Below are positions 1-7,400 of a stretch of 8,778 nucleotides of DNA, in pieces. Source of the stretch: Balneolia bacterium (GTDB lineage Bacteria > Bacteroidota > Rhodothermia > Balneolales > Cyclonatronaceae). Position numbers and translations under genes: made by a program. Under the pieces are notes generated by a model, which saw only the letters and a list, made by a program, of their open reading frames with translations, made no database searches and was not told the DNA's origin. Location of the stretch: assembly GCA_003566395.1 (NCBI GenBank), contig PXDL01000190.1, positions 1-8,778 on the forward strand, in the 5' to 3' direction. The stretch's first letter is position 1. Every line of letters begins with the position of its first letter.

Positions 1-228
1 GAAGCCCTCACCCTTATGCAAACCGGTAAAATAGACCGCTTCCCCATCGTACTTATAGGAACGAAATTCTGGGGCGGCCTCGTGGACTGGATGCGCGAAA
101 CCATGATAGCGGAAGGTACCATTCACGAACGGGATATGGAGCTTTTTCTGGTAACCGACGATCCTGCCGAAGCCATTGAGTATCTCCGCGATTTTTATAA
201 GGTCCACAAAATCGCTCCCAATTTTTGA
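1..228 (+). CDS. LOG-family (TIGR00730) Rossmann-fold protein, C-terminal fragment
   Basis: The reading frame is open from the first base and ends at TGA 226-228, giving the last 75 residues of a protein whose start lies left of the window. The fragment opens with EALTLMQTGKI, which in LOG-family proteins directly follows the PGGxGTxxE phosphate-binding signature (here missing off the edge). It continues with FPIVLIGTKFWGGLVDWM and ends with a helix after VTDDPAEAIEYL, all typical of this family's C-terminus. Family members are cytosolic and often misannotated as lysine decarboxylases. Characterised ones hydrolyse nucleoside 5'-monophosphates such as cytokinin ribotides to base and ribose 5-phosphate; the substrate here cannot be told. 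An internal ATG at 16 is not the real start, because the conserved residues before it are in frame. The family call is firm; the function is inferred from relatives. Confidence 0.85.
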   Translation, partial: EALTLMQTGKIDRFPIVLIGTKFWGGLVDWMRETMIAEGTIHERDMELFLVTDDPAEAIEYLRDFYKVHKIAPNF

Positions 229-250
229 AATACATGCTATTTTAAATTAT

Positions 251-292
251 ATTCGCAACGCTCTGTTTTACAGGGCCTATACTATCGCGAAT
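251..292. repeat. Nested inverted repeat upstream of the TPR gene
   Basis: The 118-base gap between the LOG fragment and the TPR gene contains ATTCGC (251-256) matched by GCGAAT (287-292). Inside it is a second small hairpin, CTCTGT (261-266) with ACAGGG (270-275), which includes one G-T pair. No T-run follows, so it is not a convincing intrinsic terminator for the LOG gene. TATACT at 278-283 resembles a sigma-70 -10 box but has no good -35 box 16-18 bases upstream. It may mark the promoter region of the TPR gene or be chance structure in A/T-rich DNA. Confidence 0.25.
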
Positions 293-346
293 GTATGTGC
301 CGTTTAATGAATGACACTTGTCTCAACTAACTAAATTTTGCTACCT

Positions 347-1330
347 ATGTCTCAGGTCAAAAAATATTTCCCAGCACTAATAATCAGCCTTCTCTTTGTG
401 GCCGGCTTAAGTACGGCTCATGCTCAGGACCGTGCGGCTGCCGTTGACGCTTTTAACTCGGCTCAGGACCTGGTACGGGCCAGTGAATTCCAGCAAGCGC
501 TCGAAAAATTTCAGGAAACCCGAAGAATTGCACAACAGGCAGGTAGCGACGCTGACGACATTCGCCAACGTGCTGAAGGTCAAATTCCCGGTGTTCAGGT
601 TCAGATTGCCCGCAACCACTATCAGGCTCGTCAGTTTGAACAAGCCGTCGCGGCCTTCGACCGGGCAGCCGAATTTGCCGATGAGTTCGGAAATACCGAC
701 GTTGCGCGCCAGGTACGAGGCAACGTTTTGGTTGTTTTGCTTCAGTGGGGTAACACCGAGTTCAATAACGAAAACAACAGCAGAGCCGAAGAAATATATA
801 AAATGGCGCTTGAGCGTAATGAGAATTACCCCAACCCATATTATCAGCTCGGGCTGATCGAACGGAGAAGAGGCAATTTGAACGCCGCACTCGATTACTT
901 CGATCGTGCTATTCAGACAGCAATGGCTCAAAACAGAATGAATGTTGCCGAAAGTGCAGAAAGAGCGGCCCGTGATTACCTCACTTATCAGGGTGCTACT
1001 CAGATAGAAAACGAGAATTATCGCAGAGCGGTTGAGCTTCTTCAGCGTTCGCTTGAATACGATATGGATCATTACACCACCTACTACAGACTCGCGGAAG
1101 CTCACAACGGACTTCGTAACTGGTCTGAAGCCATCACCAACGCCAATCGCGCCCTGGAACTTGTTGACGGCGGCCGTGTAGCTCGTGCCAAAATTTACTT
1201 CGAACTCGGCGTGGCACACATGGAAAACGGTAGCGACAGCCAGGCTTGCTCCGCATTTCGGAATGCTGCGGTAGGTGATTTCCGCGCTTCATCCGAACAC
1301 CACCTCGAACACGATCTGGATTGCAACTGA
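347..1330 (+). CDS. Exported tetratricopeptide-repeat (TPR) protein
   Basis: Encodes 327 residues from ATG 347. An in-frame TTG at 338 would add only three residues, and ATG 347 puts a short basic stretch (QVKKY) right before the hydrophobic core, so it is preferred. Residues 1-26 form a signal peptide (core around 9-22, AHA before the likely cut at 26/27) with no lipobox cysteine, so the protein is probably periplasmic. The rest is almost all helical, with about six or seven TPR-like units near residues 34-67, 84-115, 131-162, 165-198, 210-243, 244-277 and 279-312. The clearest are YYQLGLIERRRGNLNAALDYFDRAI and YYRLAEAHNGLRNWSEAITNANRAL. Two cysteines (301 and 326) lie near the C-terminus and could form a disulfide after export. 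No catalytic domain is visible, so a scaffold or protein-protein interaction role is inferred; the partner is unknown. No Shine-Dalgarno sequence precedes the start. The gene is followed by a strong terminator. Confidence 0.9.
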   Translation: MSQVKKYFPALIISLLFVAGLSTAHAQDRAAAVDAFNSAQDLVRASEFQQALEKFQETRRIAQQAGSDADDIRQRAEGQIPGVQVQIARNHYQARQFEQAVAAFDRAAEFADEFGNTDVARQVRGNVLVVLLQWGNTEFNNENNSRAEEIYKMALERNENYPNPYYQLGLIERRRGNLNAALDYFDRAIQTAMAQNRMNVAESAERAARDYLTYQGATQIENENYRRAVELLQRSLEYDMDHYTTYYRLAEAHNGLRNWSEAITNANRALELVDGGRVARAKIYFELGVAHMENGSDSQACSAFRNAAVGDFRASSEHHLEHDLDCN

Positions 1331-1350
1331 TCCATTTAATTCGCTGAATG

Positions 1351-1387
1351 AAGCCTGTCTCCCATTTCGGAGACAGGCTTTTTTTTT
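1351..1387 (+). terminator. Intrinsic terminator after the TPR gene
   Basis: A perfect 12-base-pair stem, AAGCCTGTCTCC (1351-1362) with GGAGACAGGCTT (1369-1380), encloses a six-base loop and runs straight into a T-tract ending at 1387. It begins 20 bases after the TPR stop codon. The T-run is only on the right, with no A-run on the left, so it acts on + strand transcripts. Confidence 0.95.
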
Positions 1388-1649
1388 GAAGGGAGACGAA
1401 TCTGGATCGGCCGTCATCCTCAGACCCTCATATATATTTTTACTATCTTGCAAGACTAAAACCGAATCACAAATATGGCCTATGGTTGACGGTCATACAT
1501 CTGAAAACCACAGCCTCTGAGGCACAAAAAGTATTATCAAAATCTGATATGATCTTAACCTTGCTATACCGATTCACCAGAATCAGATTCAGCCGGGCAC
1601 GCACATCAAACTTATTAACCAGTCATTTTCACATTTAAAATATTTTCTC
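1388..1649 (+). other. Non-coding leader upstream of transketolase
   Basis: No credible gene is present. The region is A/T-rich towards its right end and should hold the transketolase promoter, but none stands out. TTGCAA (1448-1453) has only a weak -10 partner, and TAACCTTG (1556-1563) matches seven of the eight positions of the Bacteroidota TAnnTTTG -7 box (six fixed bases, five matching) but has no TTG 17-23 bases upstream. A small inverted repeat GATTC-acca-GAATC (1571-1584) is followed at once by another GATTC (1586-1590). The start codon of the next gene follows an A/T-rich stretch with no Shine-Dalgarno sequence. Confidence 0.5.
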
Positions 1650-3644
1650 ATGTCGTTATCACTTGAACAGCGTTGTGTGCACACGATCAGAACCCTTTCG
1701 ATGGATGCCGTCCAGAAAGCTAATTCCGGCCATCCCGGCATGCCTATGGGTATGGCCGATGTAGCTTATGTGCTCTGGACAGAATTTCTTAACCATAACC
1801 CTTCCAATCCTTCCTGGTTTAACCGCGATCGCTTTATTCTTTCGGCGGGCCACGGTTCCATGCTGCTATACAGCCTGCTTCACCTTACCGGCTACGAGCT
1901 TAGCCTGGATGAACTCAAAAACTTCAGGCAGTGGAACAGCCTAACCCCCGGACACCCGGAAGTAGGACTGACACCCGGTGTGGAGACAACAACGGGTCCC
2001 TTAGGTCAGGGCTTCGCAAACGGTGTCGGGATGGCTTTGGCCGAGGCGCATCTTGCAGCCCGTTACAATACGCAAGATTTTCAGCCGGTTAATCACTACA
2101 CCTATGCAATCGTTTCCGACGGCGATCTTATGGAAGGCATCAGTCAGGAAGCTGCATCTATGGCCGGACACCTGCAGCTCGGCAAGCTGATCTATTTCTA
2201 CGACGACAATAAAATTACGATAGACGGATCTACCGATCTTGCGTTCACCGAGAATGTTCAGAAGCGTTTTGAAGCCTATGGATGGCATTGCATCCCCATT
2301 GACGGCCACGACCGGGAAGCCATTCGCAATGCAACCCGCGAAGCTCAAATTACGGCTGATAAGCCGTCGCTGATTTTATGCCGGTCTCATATTGGCTACG
2401 GCAGCCCGAACAAACAGGACAGCGCCTCAAGCCACGGCTCTCCGCTGGGTGATGAAGAAATTGCCGCTACCAAAAAAGGCTACGGCCTTGATCCGGCCAA
2501 AACCTTTCACATAGATGATGATGTGCTCGACCATTACCGAAAAGCCAAGGAAGCCGGCGACCATACAGAGCAGGAATGGAACAGCACCTTCACCGAATAT
2601 AAAACTGCCTATCCGCAGCTTGCATCCGAACTGGAAGATCGTATCTCCCGAAAACTCCCGGAATCATGGGATGATATCCTTCCAGTTTTTGAGACCGACG
2701 CCAAGGGCATGGCCACACGTAAGGCCTCCGGCAAAGTTCTCGATGAGATTACGAAGCATATTCCGGCCATGCTGGGAGGGTCGGCCGACCTGAGCGGTAG
2801 CAACCTAACCAAAGCTCAGTCGGCCTCCATTTTGCAGCCCGGAGCTTACAGCGGAACGTACATTCATTACGGGGTGCGTGAGCACGCTATGGGTGCAGCT
2901 ATGAACGGAATGGCCCTGCACGGGGGTGTAATCCCCTTTGGTGGTACTTTTCTGGTTTTCTCCGATTACTGCCGCCCGGCCATCAGACTTGCCGCGCTCT
3001 CACATGTACCCTCCATTTTCGTCTTTACACACGACAGTATTGGCCTTGGGGAAGACGGCCCGACACATCAGCCGGTTGAACATCTTGCCGCGCTTCGTGC
3101 TATGGTCAATGTTATGGTACTGCGCCCGGCCGATGCCAACGAAACAGCATGGGCTTGGCGGGCCGCAATCGAAAACAAGAAAGGCCCGACCTGTCTCGTC
3201 CTTACGCGCCATAATCTGCCAACCATCGACCGCAGTAAATATGCTTCGGCTGAAGGCACGCTGAAAGGAGCCTATGTGCTGAATCCCGACGAAAAGAAGC
3301 CTGAGGCCGTCATTATGGCAACAGGTTCTGAAGTCGAGATCGCCATCGAAGCTCAGGAATTATTGAAGAAAGAAGGCATCCCCACACGAGTTGTGAGTAT
3401 GCCGAGTTTCGAGCTTTTTGAAAAGCAGGATGCCTCGTACAAGCAACAGGTGCTTCCTGATAGCATCACGAACCGCGTGGCCGTAGAGGCCGCCGTTCCG
3501 TTCGGATGGGAGCATTACACCGGAAGCCGCGAGCGCGTTGTTGGAATGCGCAGTTTCGGAGCTTCGGCTCCATATGAAACCCTTTACAAAGAGTTCGGCA
3601 TCACGGCTGAAGCCGTTGCCCAAAAAGTGAAAGCGGGAAGATAA
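1650..3644 (+). CDS. tkt: Transketolase
   Basis: Encodes 664 residues, almost the same length as E. coli TktA (663), so it is complete. Transketolase is a cytosolic thiamine-diphosphate enzyme that moves two-carbon ketol units between sugar phosphates (xylulose 5-P with ribose 5-P or erythrose 4-P) in the non-oxidative pentose phosphate pathway. The N-terminal PP domain shows SGHPG with His28, SAGHGS with His68, GPLGQG (116-121), the ThDP/Mg motif SDGDLMEG with Asp157 and Asp159, then Asn187, and His262 in SSHGSPLG. The Pyr domain has GVREHAMG with the ThDP-activating Glu411, HDSIGLGEDGPTHQP with His461, Asp469 and His473, and Arg520; from Glu411 onward the positions coincide with E. coli numbering. 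The C-terminal domain begins around VIMATGSEVEIAIEA. ATG 1650 is chosen because the family N-terminus (CVHTIRTLSMDAVQKANSGHPG) follows directly. Nothing is missing or broken. The gene appears monocistronic, with its own leader and terminator. Confidence 0.98.
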   Translation: MSLSLEQRCVHTIRTLSMDAVQKANSGHPGMPMGMADVAYVLWTEFLNHNPSNPSWFNRDRFILSAGHGSMLLYSLLHLTGYELSLDELKNFRQWNSLTPGHPEVGLTPGVETTTGPLGQGFANGVGMALAEAHLAARYNTQDFQPVNHYTYAIVSDGDLMEGISQEAASMAGHLQLGKLIYFYDDNKITIDGSTDLAFTENVQKRFEAYGWHCIPIDGHDREAIRNATREAQITADKPSLILCRSHIGYGSPNKQDSASSHGSPLGDEEIAATKKGYGLDPAKTFHIDDDVLDHYRKAKEAGDHTEQEWNSTFTEYKTAYPQLASELEDRISRKLPESWDDILPVFETDAKGMATRKASGKVLDEITKHIPAMLGGSADLSGSNLTKAQSASILQPGAYSGTYIHYGVREHAMGAAMNGMALHGGVIPFGGTFLVFSDYCRPAIRLAALSHVPSIFVFTHDSIGLGEDGPTHQPVEHLAALRAMVNVMVLRPADANETAWAWRAAIENKKGPTCLVLTRHNLPTIDRSKYASAEGTLKGAYVLNPDEKKPEAVIMATGSEVEIAIEAQELLKKEGIPTRVVSMPSFELFEKQDASYKQQVLPDSITNRVAVEAAVPFGWEHYTGSRERVVGMRSFGASAPYETLYKEFGITAEAVAQKVKAGR

Positions 3645-3666
3645 ATAAACTCATTGACCGGATGAT

Positions 3667-3706
3667 CAGGCAGAAGATTCTCTTGATATCTTCTGCCTGT
3701 TTTATT
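3667..3706 (+). terminator. Intrinsic terminator after transketolase
   Basis: A perfect 12-base-pair stem, CAGGCAGAAGAT (3667-3678) with ATCTTCTGCCTG (3688-3699), has a nine-base loop. It is followed by TTTTATT, a short interrupted T-run. It begins 22 bases after the tkt stop codon. Confidence 0.9.
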
Positions 3707-3773
3707 ATATATCCGGAATCATAGTGTAACCTTATCCTTTTTATCTGAAGCGAAAACCAAAGGCTGAGCGGTT

Positions 3774-4061
3774 TTGTCCGAATACGAAGATTTTGAAGAA
3801 GAACACGAGTTACCGATAGACGGTACGCTCGATCTTCACTTTTTCAAGCCCTCCGAAGTGAAGGATCTGGTTCCCGAATATATTCGGGTCTGTCTGGAAA
3901 AAGAGATCTACAAGATCAGAATAATACACGGAAAAGGAACAGGCACCCTGCGCCGGCTGGTTCACTCCATCCTCGACAAACATCCTGATGTAGCCGCATA
4001 CTACCCCGGAACAGGAACCGGCAACTGGGGAGCTACCTCGGCAGACCTGAAATCGAATTGA
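3774..4061 (+). CDS. Stand-alone Smr-domain protein (TTG start)
   Basis: Encodes 95 residues that are nearly all one Smr domain, the small domain also found at the C-terminus of MutS2. Key motifs are LDLH (19-22), KPSEVKDLVPEYI, the HGKGTG loop (52-57) followed by LRRLVHSIL, and GNWGAT (83-88). Smr domains bind nucleic acid and several have nicking endonuclease or RNA-cleaving activity; the cellular role of free-standing copies in this group is not established. Such proteins are often mislabelled as the mismatch-repair protein MutS, which this is not. A stop at 3765-3767 closes the frame upstream, and the next alternative start (GTG) lies inside the domain, so TTG 3774 is the only workable start. 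It has an AAAGG (3759-3763) Shine-Dalgarno-like sequence ten bases upstream. The first 15 residues are strongly acidic. The gene appears to be transcribed alone. Confidence 0.88.
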   Translation: MSEYEDFEEEHELPIDGTLDLHFFKPSEVKDLVPEYIRVCLEKEIYKIRIIHGKGTGTLRRLVHSILDKHPDVAAYYPGTGTGNWGATSADLKSN

Positions 4062-4076
4062 GGTTGACTAACCTCA
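4059..4076 (+). repeat. Hairpin overlapping the Smr stop codon
   Basis: TGAGGTT (4059-4065) and AACCTCA (4070-4076) form a perfect seven-base-pair inverted repeat with a four-base loop, and the TGA stop is the first three bases of the stem. No T-run follows directly, so by itself it is not a standard terminator. It could protect the 3' end of the mRNA, bind a protein as a palindrome, or be chance. Confidence 0.4.
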
Positions 4077-4092
4077 GTATCATTCCGCAGTG

Positions 4093-4129
4093 CAGGAAAT
4101 CATCCTGAGAAAAAAACGTGGTTTTTTTT
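4093..4129 (+). terminator. Possible weak terminator after the Smr gene
   Basis: A five-base-pair hairpin CAGGA (4093-4097)/TCCTG (4103-4107) is followed by an A-run and T-run stem, AAAAAAAC (4110-4117) with GTTTTTTT (4121-4128) and a three-base loop, ending in eight T. The stems are short or A/T-only, so termination would be weaker than at the two strong terminators in this window. The T-rich stretch continues to about 4140. Confidence 0.4.
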
Positions 4130-4412
4130 GTTTTGGTTTTCTGTAAGGATGAACTCCTTTCGGTTTTCTTTTCCTCTGAACCTTTACAACTTTTTGCCAC
4201 AGAAATCAGATCAGGGGATTATTATAGATAGCTTTGTTAAACCATGACTTTTGTTCGTATCTAATGCCGTGGTGAAAAAATTACACCATGACACTCTGTA
4301 TGATAAGGCTTCGCCCCGGAGGTAATACAAAAAGCTGCCGTTGATCAAAATTGCAAGGCACAAAGCAGGGTATTCAATTGACGAAAAAAACATCAACCAA
4401 CAACTAACAATC
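4130..4412 (+). other. Non-coding leader of the amidohydrolase operon
   Basis: About 280 bases without a convincing gene. It contains T-rich stretches to about 4195, promoter-like motifs between 4194 and 4236, a small TGGTG (4270-4274)/CACCA (4284-4288) hairpin with an A/T loop, and a GGAGG at 4318-4322 that has no start codon at a workable distance. The last 60 bases are A-rich, typical of leaders in this group. Confidence 0.5.
4194..4236 (+). promoter_or_regulatory. Candidate promoter of the amidohydrolase operon
   Basis: Two alternative weak signals overlap here. TTGCCA (4194-4199) matches five of six -35 bases and stands 17 bases before GATTAT (4217-4222), which matches four of six -10 bases. 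Separately, TAGCTTTG (4229-4236) is an exact match to the Bacteroidota -7 box TAnnTTTG, but no TTG lies at the expected spacing upstream. Either would give a 5' leader of about 170-190 bases. The assignment is tentative. Confidence 0.25.
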
Positions 4413-7400
4413 ATGCACATTTTCAAATCATCGGGCCGGGGTATTGCGATGCATACCTGCGGCTATTGGAGCACGCTGTTGGTTTCAGCGGTGTTGCTGT
4501 TCTTTATGATGCCGGTGAAATCGGCCGCACAGTCTCAGACATCACCCACCGACGGCATGAAAGACAACACTCCGGCGGTACATGCTTTCATTGATGCAGA
4601 CATCGTAACCGCACCCGGAAACACCCTGCGCAGCGCTACACTCGTAATTCGGGACGGTGTGATTGAAGCCGTAGGACGAAACGTCCGCGTTCCTGATGAT
4701 GCGCGCGTTTGGGACATGTCCGGCAAAACAATTTATCCCGGCTTTATCGATGCACATTCCGGTGTTGGCATGCATGATCCGCGTGAAGAGCTGGATCGCG
4801 GCAGTAATGCCTGGAATCCGCAGCTGCGGGCTCACCTCTCGGCACATACCGAGTTCAATTCCGAAAATGACGGAAGTGATAAACTCCGGGCTTCGGGTTT
4901 CACTACGGCTGTATCGGTGCCACCGCTTGGTATTTTTCGCGGGCACGCATCGGTAATGAGTCTGGCCGACGGAAACGCTACCGACCGGACCATTAAAGCA
5001 CATGCGGCGCAGTCTGTTTCACTTACCCGCAGCCAGGAATTCGGATTTACCTATCCGACTTCACCCATAGGCGCCATAGCGCTAATCCGCCAAACGCTCT
5101 ACGATGCACAATGGCACAAACAAGCCCATCAGGTTTACAGAGATAACCCTTCAGGACTTACGCGGCCCGAAAGCAATGCGGTTCTTGCTGCACTTGAAGG
5201 CGTCGTGGACGGATCACAACCCTTGATGATAGAAGCCGGCAGCGATGAAGAAATACTGCGGGCCAAGCGGATTGCCGATGAGTTTGGTGTAGAATTATGG
5301 GTTCGGGGAAGCGGATATGAATACCGGATTGCTGATTATCTCAGCGAGCATAGCATCCCGCTTATTTTGCCCCTCAGTTTTCCTGATACACCGGATACCG
5401 ATACGCCTGAAGAAGCCCTGAACCAAAGCCTGTCCGATTTACGACACTGGTATTTCGCACCTGAAAACCCGGCGCTTCTTGCCGCCGCAGGACTCACCTT
5501 TTCGTTCACAACCGACGGGCTGGATGACCCCTCAGATTTCCTGAAAAACCTCCGAAAAGCCGTAGAAGCAGGCCTTGAACCCCGGACCGCTATGGCTGCT
5601 CTCACTTCCAATCCGGCCGCATTACTCGGAATCAGCTCTACGCACGGCAGCCTTGAAGCCGGCAAATCCGCCGACTTTGTAATCACGGACGGCTTTTTGT
5701 TCGATCATAACACCCGCATTCTGGACGTCTGGGCGGATGGACATCGCTATTTAATTAACCGTGAAAACGATCACAATCCCACCGGAACCTGGGTACTCAC
5801 TTCTTCAGACGGTTCCATAGACGGAGAGCTGTTGCTTCGCGAGACTCGTCGGGGAAGTTTTAACGGCTCCATTACGCTGGGTGATCGGGAAATCGAGCTA
5901 AAACGGGTAAACTATCAGGACGAAAGCCGCCGGGTTCATGTAGATTTTTATGATGAAGATGCGGGATTCCCCGGACCTGTTCGTCTCACCGGCTCTCTAT
6001 CCGGGAACAGGCTTTCAGGCTGGTTCGAAATTACCGGTCAGTCGCGTATTAGCTGGCAGGCAGAGCGTATCACGGACGGTGAAACCCCTGAAGAGCGTGA
6101 GCACACACCACTCCGCCGCGACCTCGACCTTGCGGCCATACGCCCAAACATAGAATTCGGTCGTGAAGCCATCCCCGATCAGCCTTCCGTACTGATCATC
6201 CGCAACGCTACTATCTGGACTATGGGCGAAGCGGGAATTATTGAAAATGCAGACCTGCTTATTCGTGACGGCAAAATAGCCGAGGTAGGTACCGGCCTCA
6301 GCGCACCCCGCCGGGCCGTTGAAATTGATGCGCAAGGCAAACACGTAACACCGGGCCTTATTGATGCCCACCTTCACTCCGGAGTGAACGGAGTAAACGA
6401 AATTGGAAATGCCATTACGGCTGAAGTTCGCATGGGCGATGTTCTGAACATAAACAACATCTGGATGTACCGGCAGCTCGCCGGCGGCCTCACCACCGCA
6501 CATGTAATGCACGGCTCGGCCAACCCGATCGGCGGACAAAACGCGCTGATAAAAATGCGCTGGGGCGCCCTCTCCCATGATCTGCTAATTGAGGATGCCG
6601 CGCGGACCATCAAGTTTGCGCTTGGTGAAAATCCGAAACGTGTCGGCTCCGGCCGCTATCCCGATACACGGATGGGTGTAGAACAAATCATTGCCGATCG
6701 GTTCCGTATGGCCAAAGATTACGACGCCCGCCGGAAAGCCTGGGACGAAAACCCCCGCGGTATTCCGCCACGCCGCGATCTCAGGCTCGATGCCCTGGTG
6801 GATATTCTCAACGGGGAACTGGACGTGCATTCGCACAGCTACCGTCAGGATGAAATCCTGATGCTAATGAAGCTTGCTGAAGAAATTGGTTTTGAAGTAA
6901 AAGCATTTCACCACGGCGTGGAAGCCTACAAAGTGGCTCCCGAGCTTGCCGAGCGTGGCGTCGGCGCTGTGGTATGGACCGACTGGGGAGGCTTTAAAAT
7001 TGAAGCCTACGACAATACCAACTACAACGCACGCCTGCTTCACGAAGCCGGAGTTAAAACCTCCCTCCACTCCGATAACAGCCAAATCGCGGCCCGGATG
7101 AACTGGGAAGCCGCCAAGATGGTACGCACCGGAGTGGATCCTGAAACGGCCCTCGCTTTTGTTACCATCGCCACAGCCGAACTCCTCGGTATTGAAGATA
7201 AAGTAGGCTCGCTTGAAACAGGCAAAGATGCTGATTTTGTGATCTGGAGCGGCGATCCGCTTTCCACTTTCACAAAAGCCGAGCAAACCTGGATCGACGG
7301 ACGCAAATACTTCGACATTGAAGAGGATAAAGAGCTTCGCGAAGCCGTTGAGCGGGAACGGGCCGAGATTATCAAACTGATCATGGAGGCAAACTCATGA
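4413..7400 (+). CDS. Exported two-domain amidohydrolase (inactive-looking N half, intact C half)
   Basis: Encodes 995 residues from ATG 4413; ATG 4449 (12 residues shorter) is possible, and a TTG at 4341 is less likely. A signal peptide (hydrophobic core about residues 20-33, SAAQ near 37-40) indicates export. Domain 1 (about 55-450) has the amidohydrolase start (LVIRDGVIEAVG, GKTIYPGFIDAH) and end (GSLEAGKSADFVI) but keeps only one His (115) of the HxH pair and lacks the later metal ligands. A beta-rich linker (about 456-554) follows. Domain 2 (about 593-966) is complete: HLH at 653-655, FALGENPKR with Lys734/Glu739, HSH at 806-808, HHG at 833-835 and SD at 887-888. That matches metal-dependent hydrolases of the imidazolonepropionase/prolidase-like type. 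Hydrolysis of a C-N bond in a peptide-like or cyclic amide substrate is inferred; the substrate is unknown. The stop overlaps the next gene's start (ATGA). Confidence 0.9.
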   Translation: MHIFKSSGRGIAMHTCGYWSTLLVSAVLLFFMMPVKSAAQSQTSPTDGMKDNTPAVHAFIDADIVTAPGNTLRSATLVIRDGVIEAVGRNVRVPDDARVWDMSGKTIYPGFIDAHSGVGMHDPREELDRGSNAWNPQLRAHLSAHTEFNSENDGSDKLRASGFTTAVSVPPLGIFRGHASVMSLADGNATDRTIKAHAAQSVSLTRSQEFGFTYPTSPIGAIALIRQTLYDAQWHKQAHQVYRDNPSGLTRPESNAVLAALEGVVDGSQPLMIEAGSDEEILRAKRIADEFGVELWVRGSGYEYRIADYLSEHSIPLILPLSFPDTPDTDTPEEALNQSLSDLRHWYFAPENPALLAAAGLTFSFTTDGLDDPSDFLKNLRKAVEAGLEPRTAMAALTSNPAALLGISSTHGSLEAGKSADFVITDGFLFDHNTRILDVWADGHRYLINRENDHNPTGTWVLTSSDGSIDGELLLRETRRGSFNGSITLGDREIELKRVNYQDESRRVHVDFYDEDAGFPGPVRLTGSLSGNRLSGWFEITGQSRISWQAERITDGETPEEREHTPLRRDLDLAAIRPNIEFGREAIPDQPSVLIIRNATIWTMGEAGIIENADLLIRDGKIAEVGTGLSAPRRAVEIDAQGKHVTPGLIDAHLHSGVNGVNEIGNAITAEVRMGDVLNINNIWMYRQLAGGLTTAHVMHGSANPIGGQNALIKMRWGALSHDLLIEDAARTIKFALGENPKRVGSGRYPDTRMGVEQIIADRFRMAKDYDARRKAWDENPRGIPPRRDLRLDALVDILNGELDVHSHSYRQDEILMLMKLAEEIGFEVKAFHHGVEAYKVAPELAERGVGAVVWTDWGGFKIEAYDNTNYNARLLHEAGVKTSLHSDNSQIAARMNWEAAKMVRTGVDPETALAFVTIATAELLGIEDKVGSLETGKDADFVIWSGDPLSTFTKAEQTWIDGRKYFDIEEDKELREAVERERAEIIKLIMEANS
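7385..7399 (+). promoter_or_regulatory. Ribosome binding site and coupled start of the second amidohydrolase gene
   Basis: GGAGG at 7385-7389 lies seven bases before ATG 7397, inside the last codons of the upstream gene, and ATG overlaps that gene's TGA as ATGA. It is the best Shine-Dalgarno sequence in the window, where most starts have none, and points to translational coupling. Confidence 0.7.

Noticed and set aside
332..340. TAAATTTTG just before ATG 347 as a -7 box for a leaderless TPR transcript
   Set aside because: It has one base too many compared with TAnnTTTG, and the nearest TTG (318-320) is only about 11 bases upstream, far too close for a -33 element.
407..1219. 270-codon open frame on the - strand opposite the TPR gene
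   Set aside because: It lies wholly antisense to a well-supported coding region with signal peptide and TPR repeats, its protein has no recognisable domain, and long antisense frames are common opposite such genes.
1275..1520. 81-codon + strand frame running from the TPR gene end through the terminator
   Set aside because: It overlaps the TPR gene in another frame, crosses a strong terminator hairpin, and its composition is unlike a protein.
3645..3773. Promoter for the Smr gene in the 129-base gap after tkt
   Set aside because: The gap holds the tkt terminator and A/T-rich DNA, but no pair of boxes with acceptable spacing could be identified.
4288..4344. 18-codon mini-ORF (ATG 4288 to TGA 4342-4344) in the amidohydrolase leader, a possible leader peptide
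   Set aside because: It has no good ribosome binding site, no run of a regulatory amino acid, and no attenuator hairpin right after it. An 18-codon frame is expected by chance.
6015..6578. 187-codon - strand frame within the two-domain amidohydrolase gene
   Set aside because: It is antisense to the linker and the intact catalytic domain, whose metal-ligand motifs show the + strand is the coding one.
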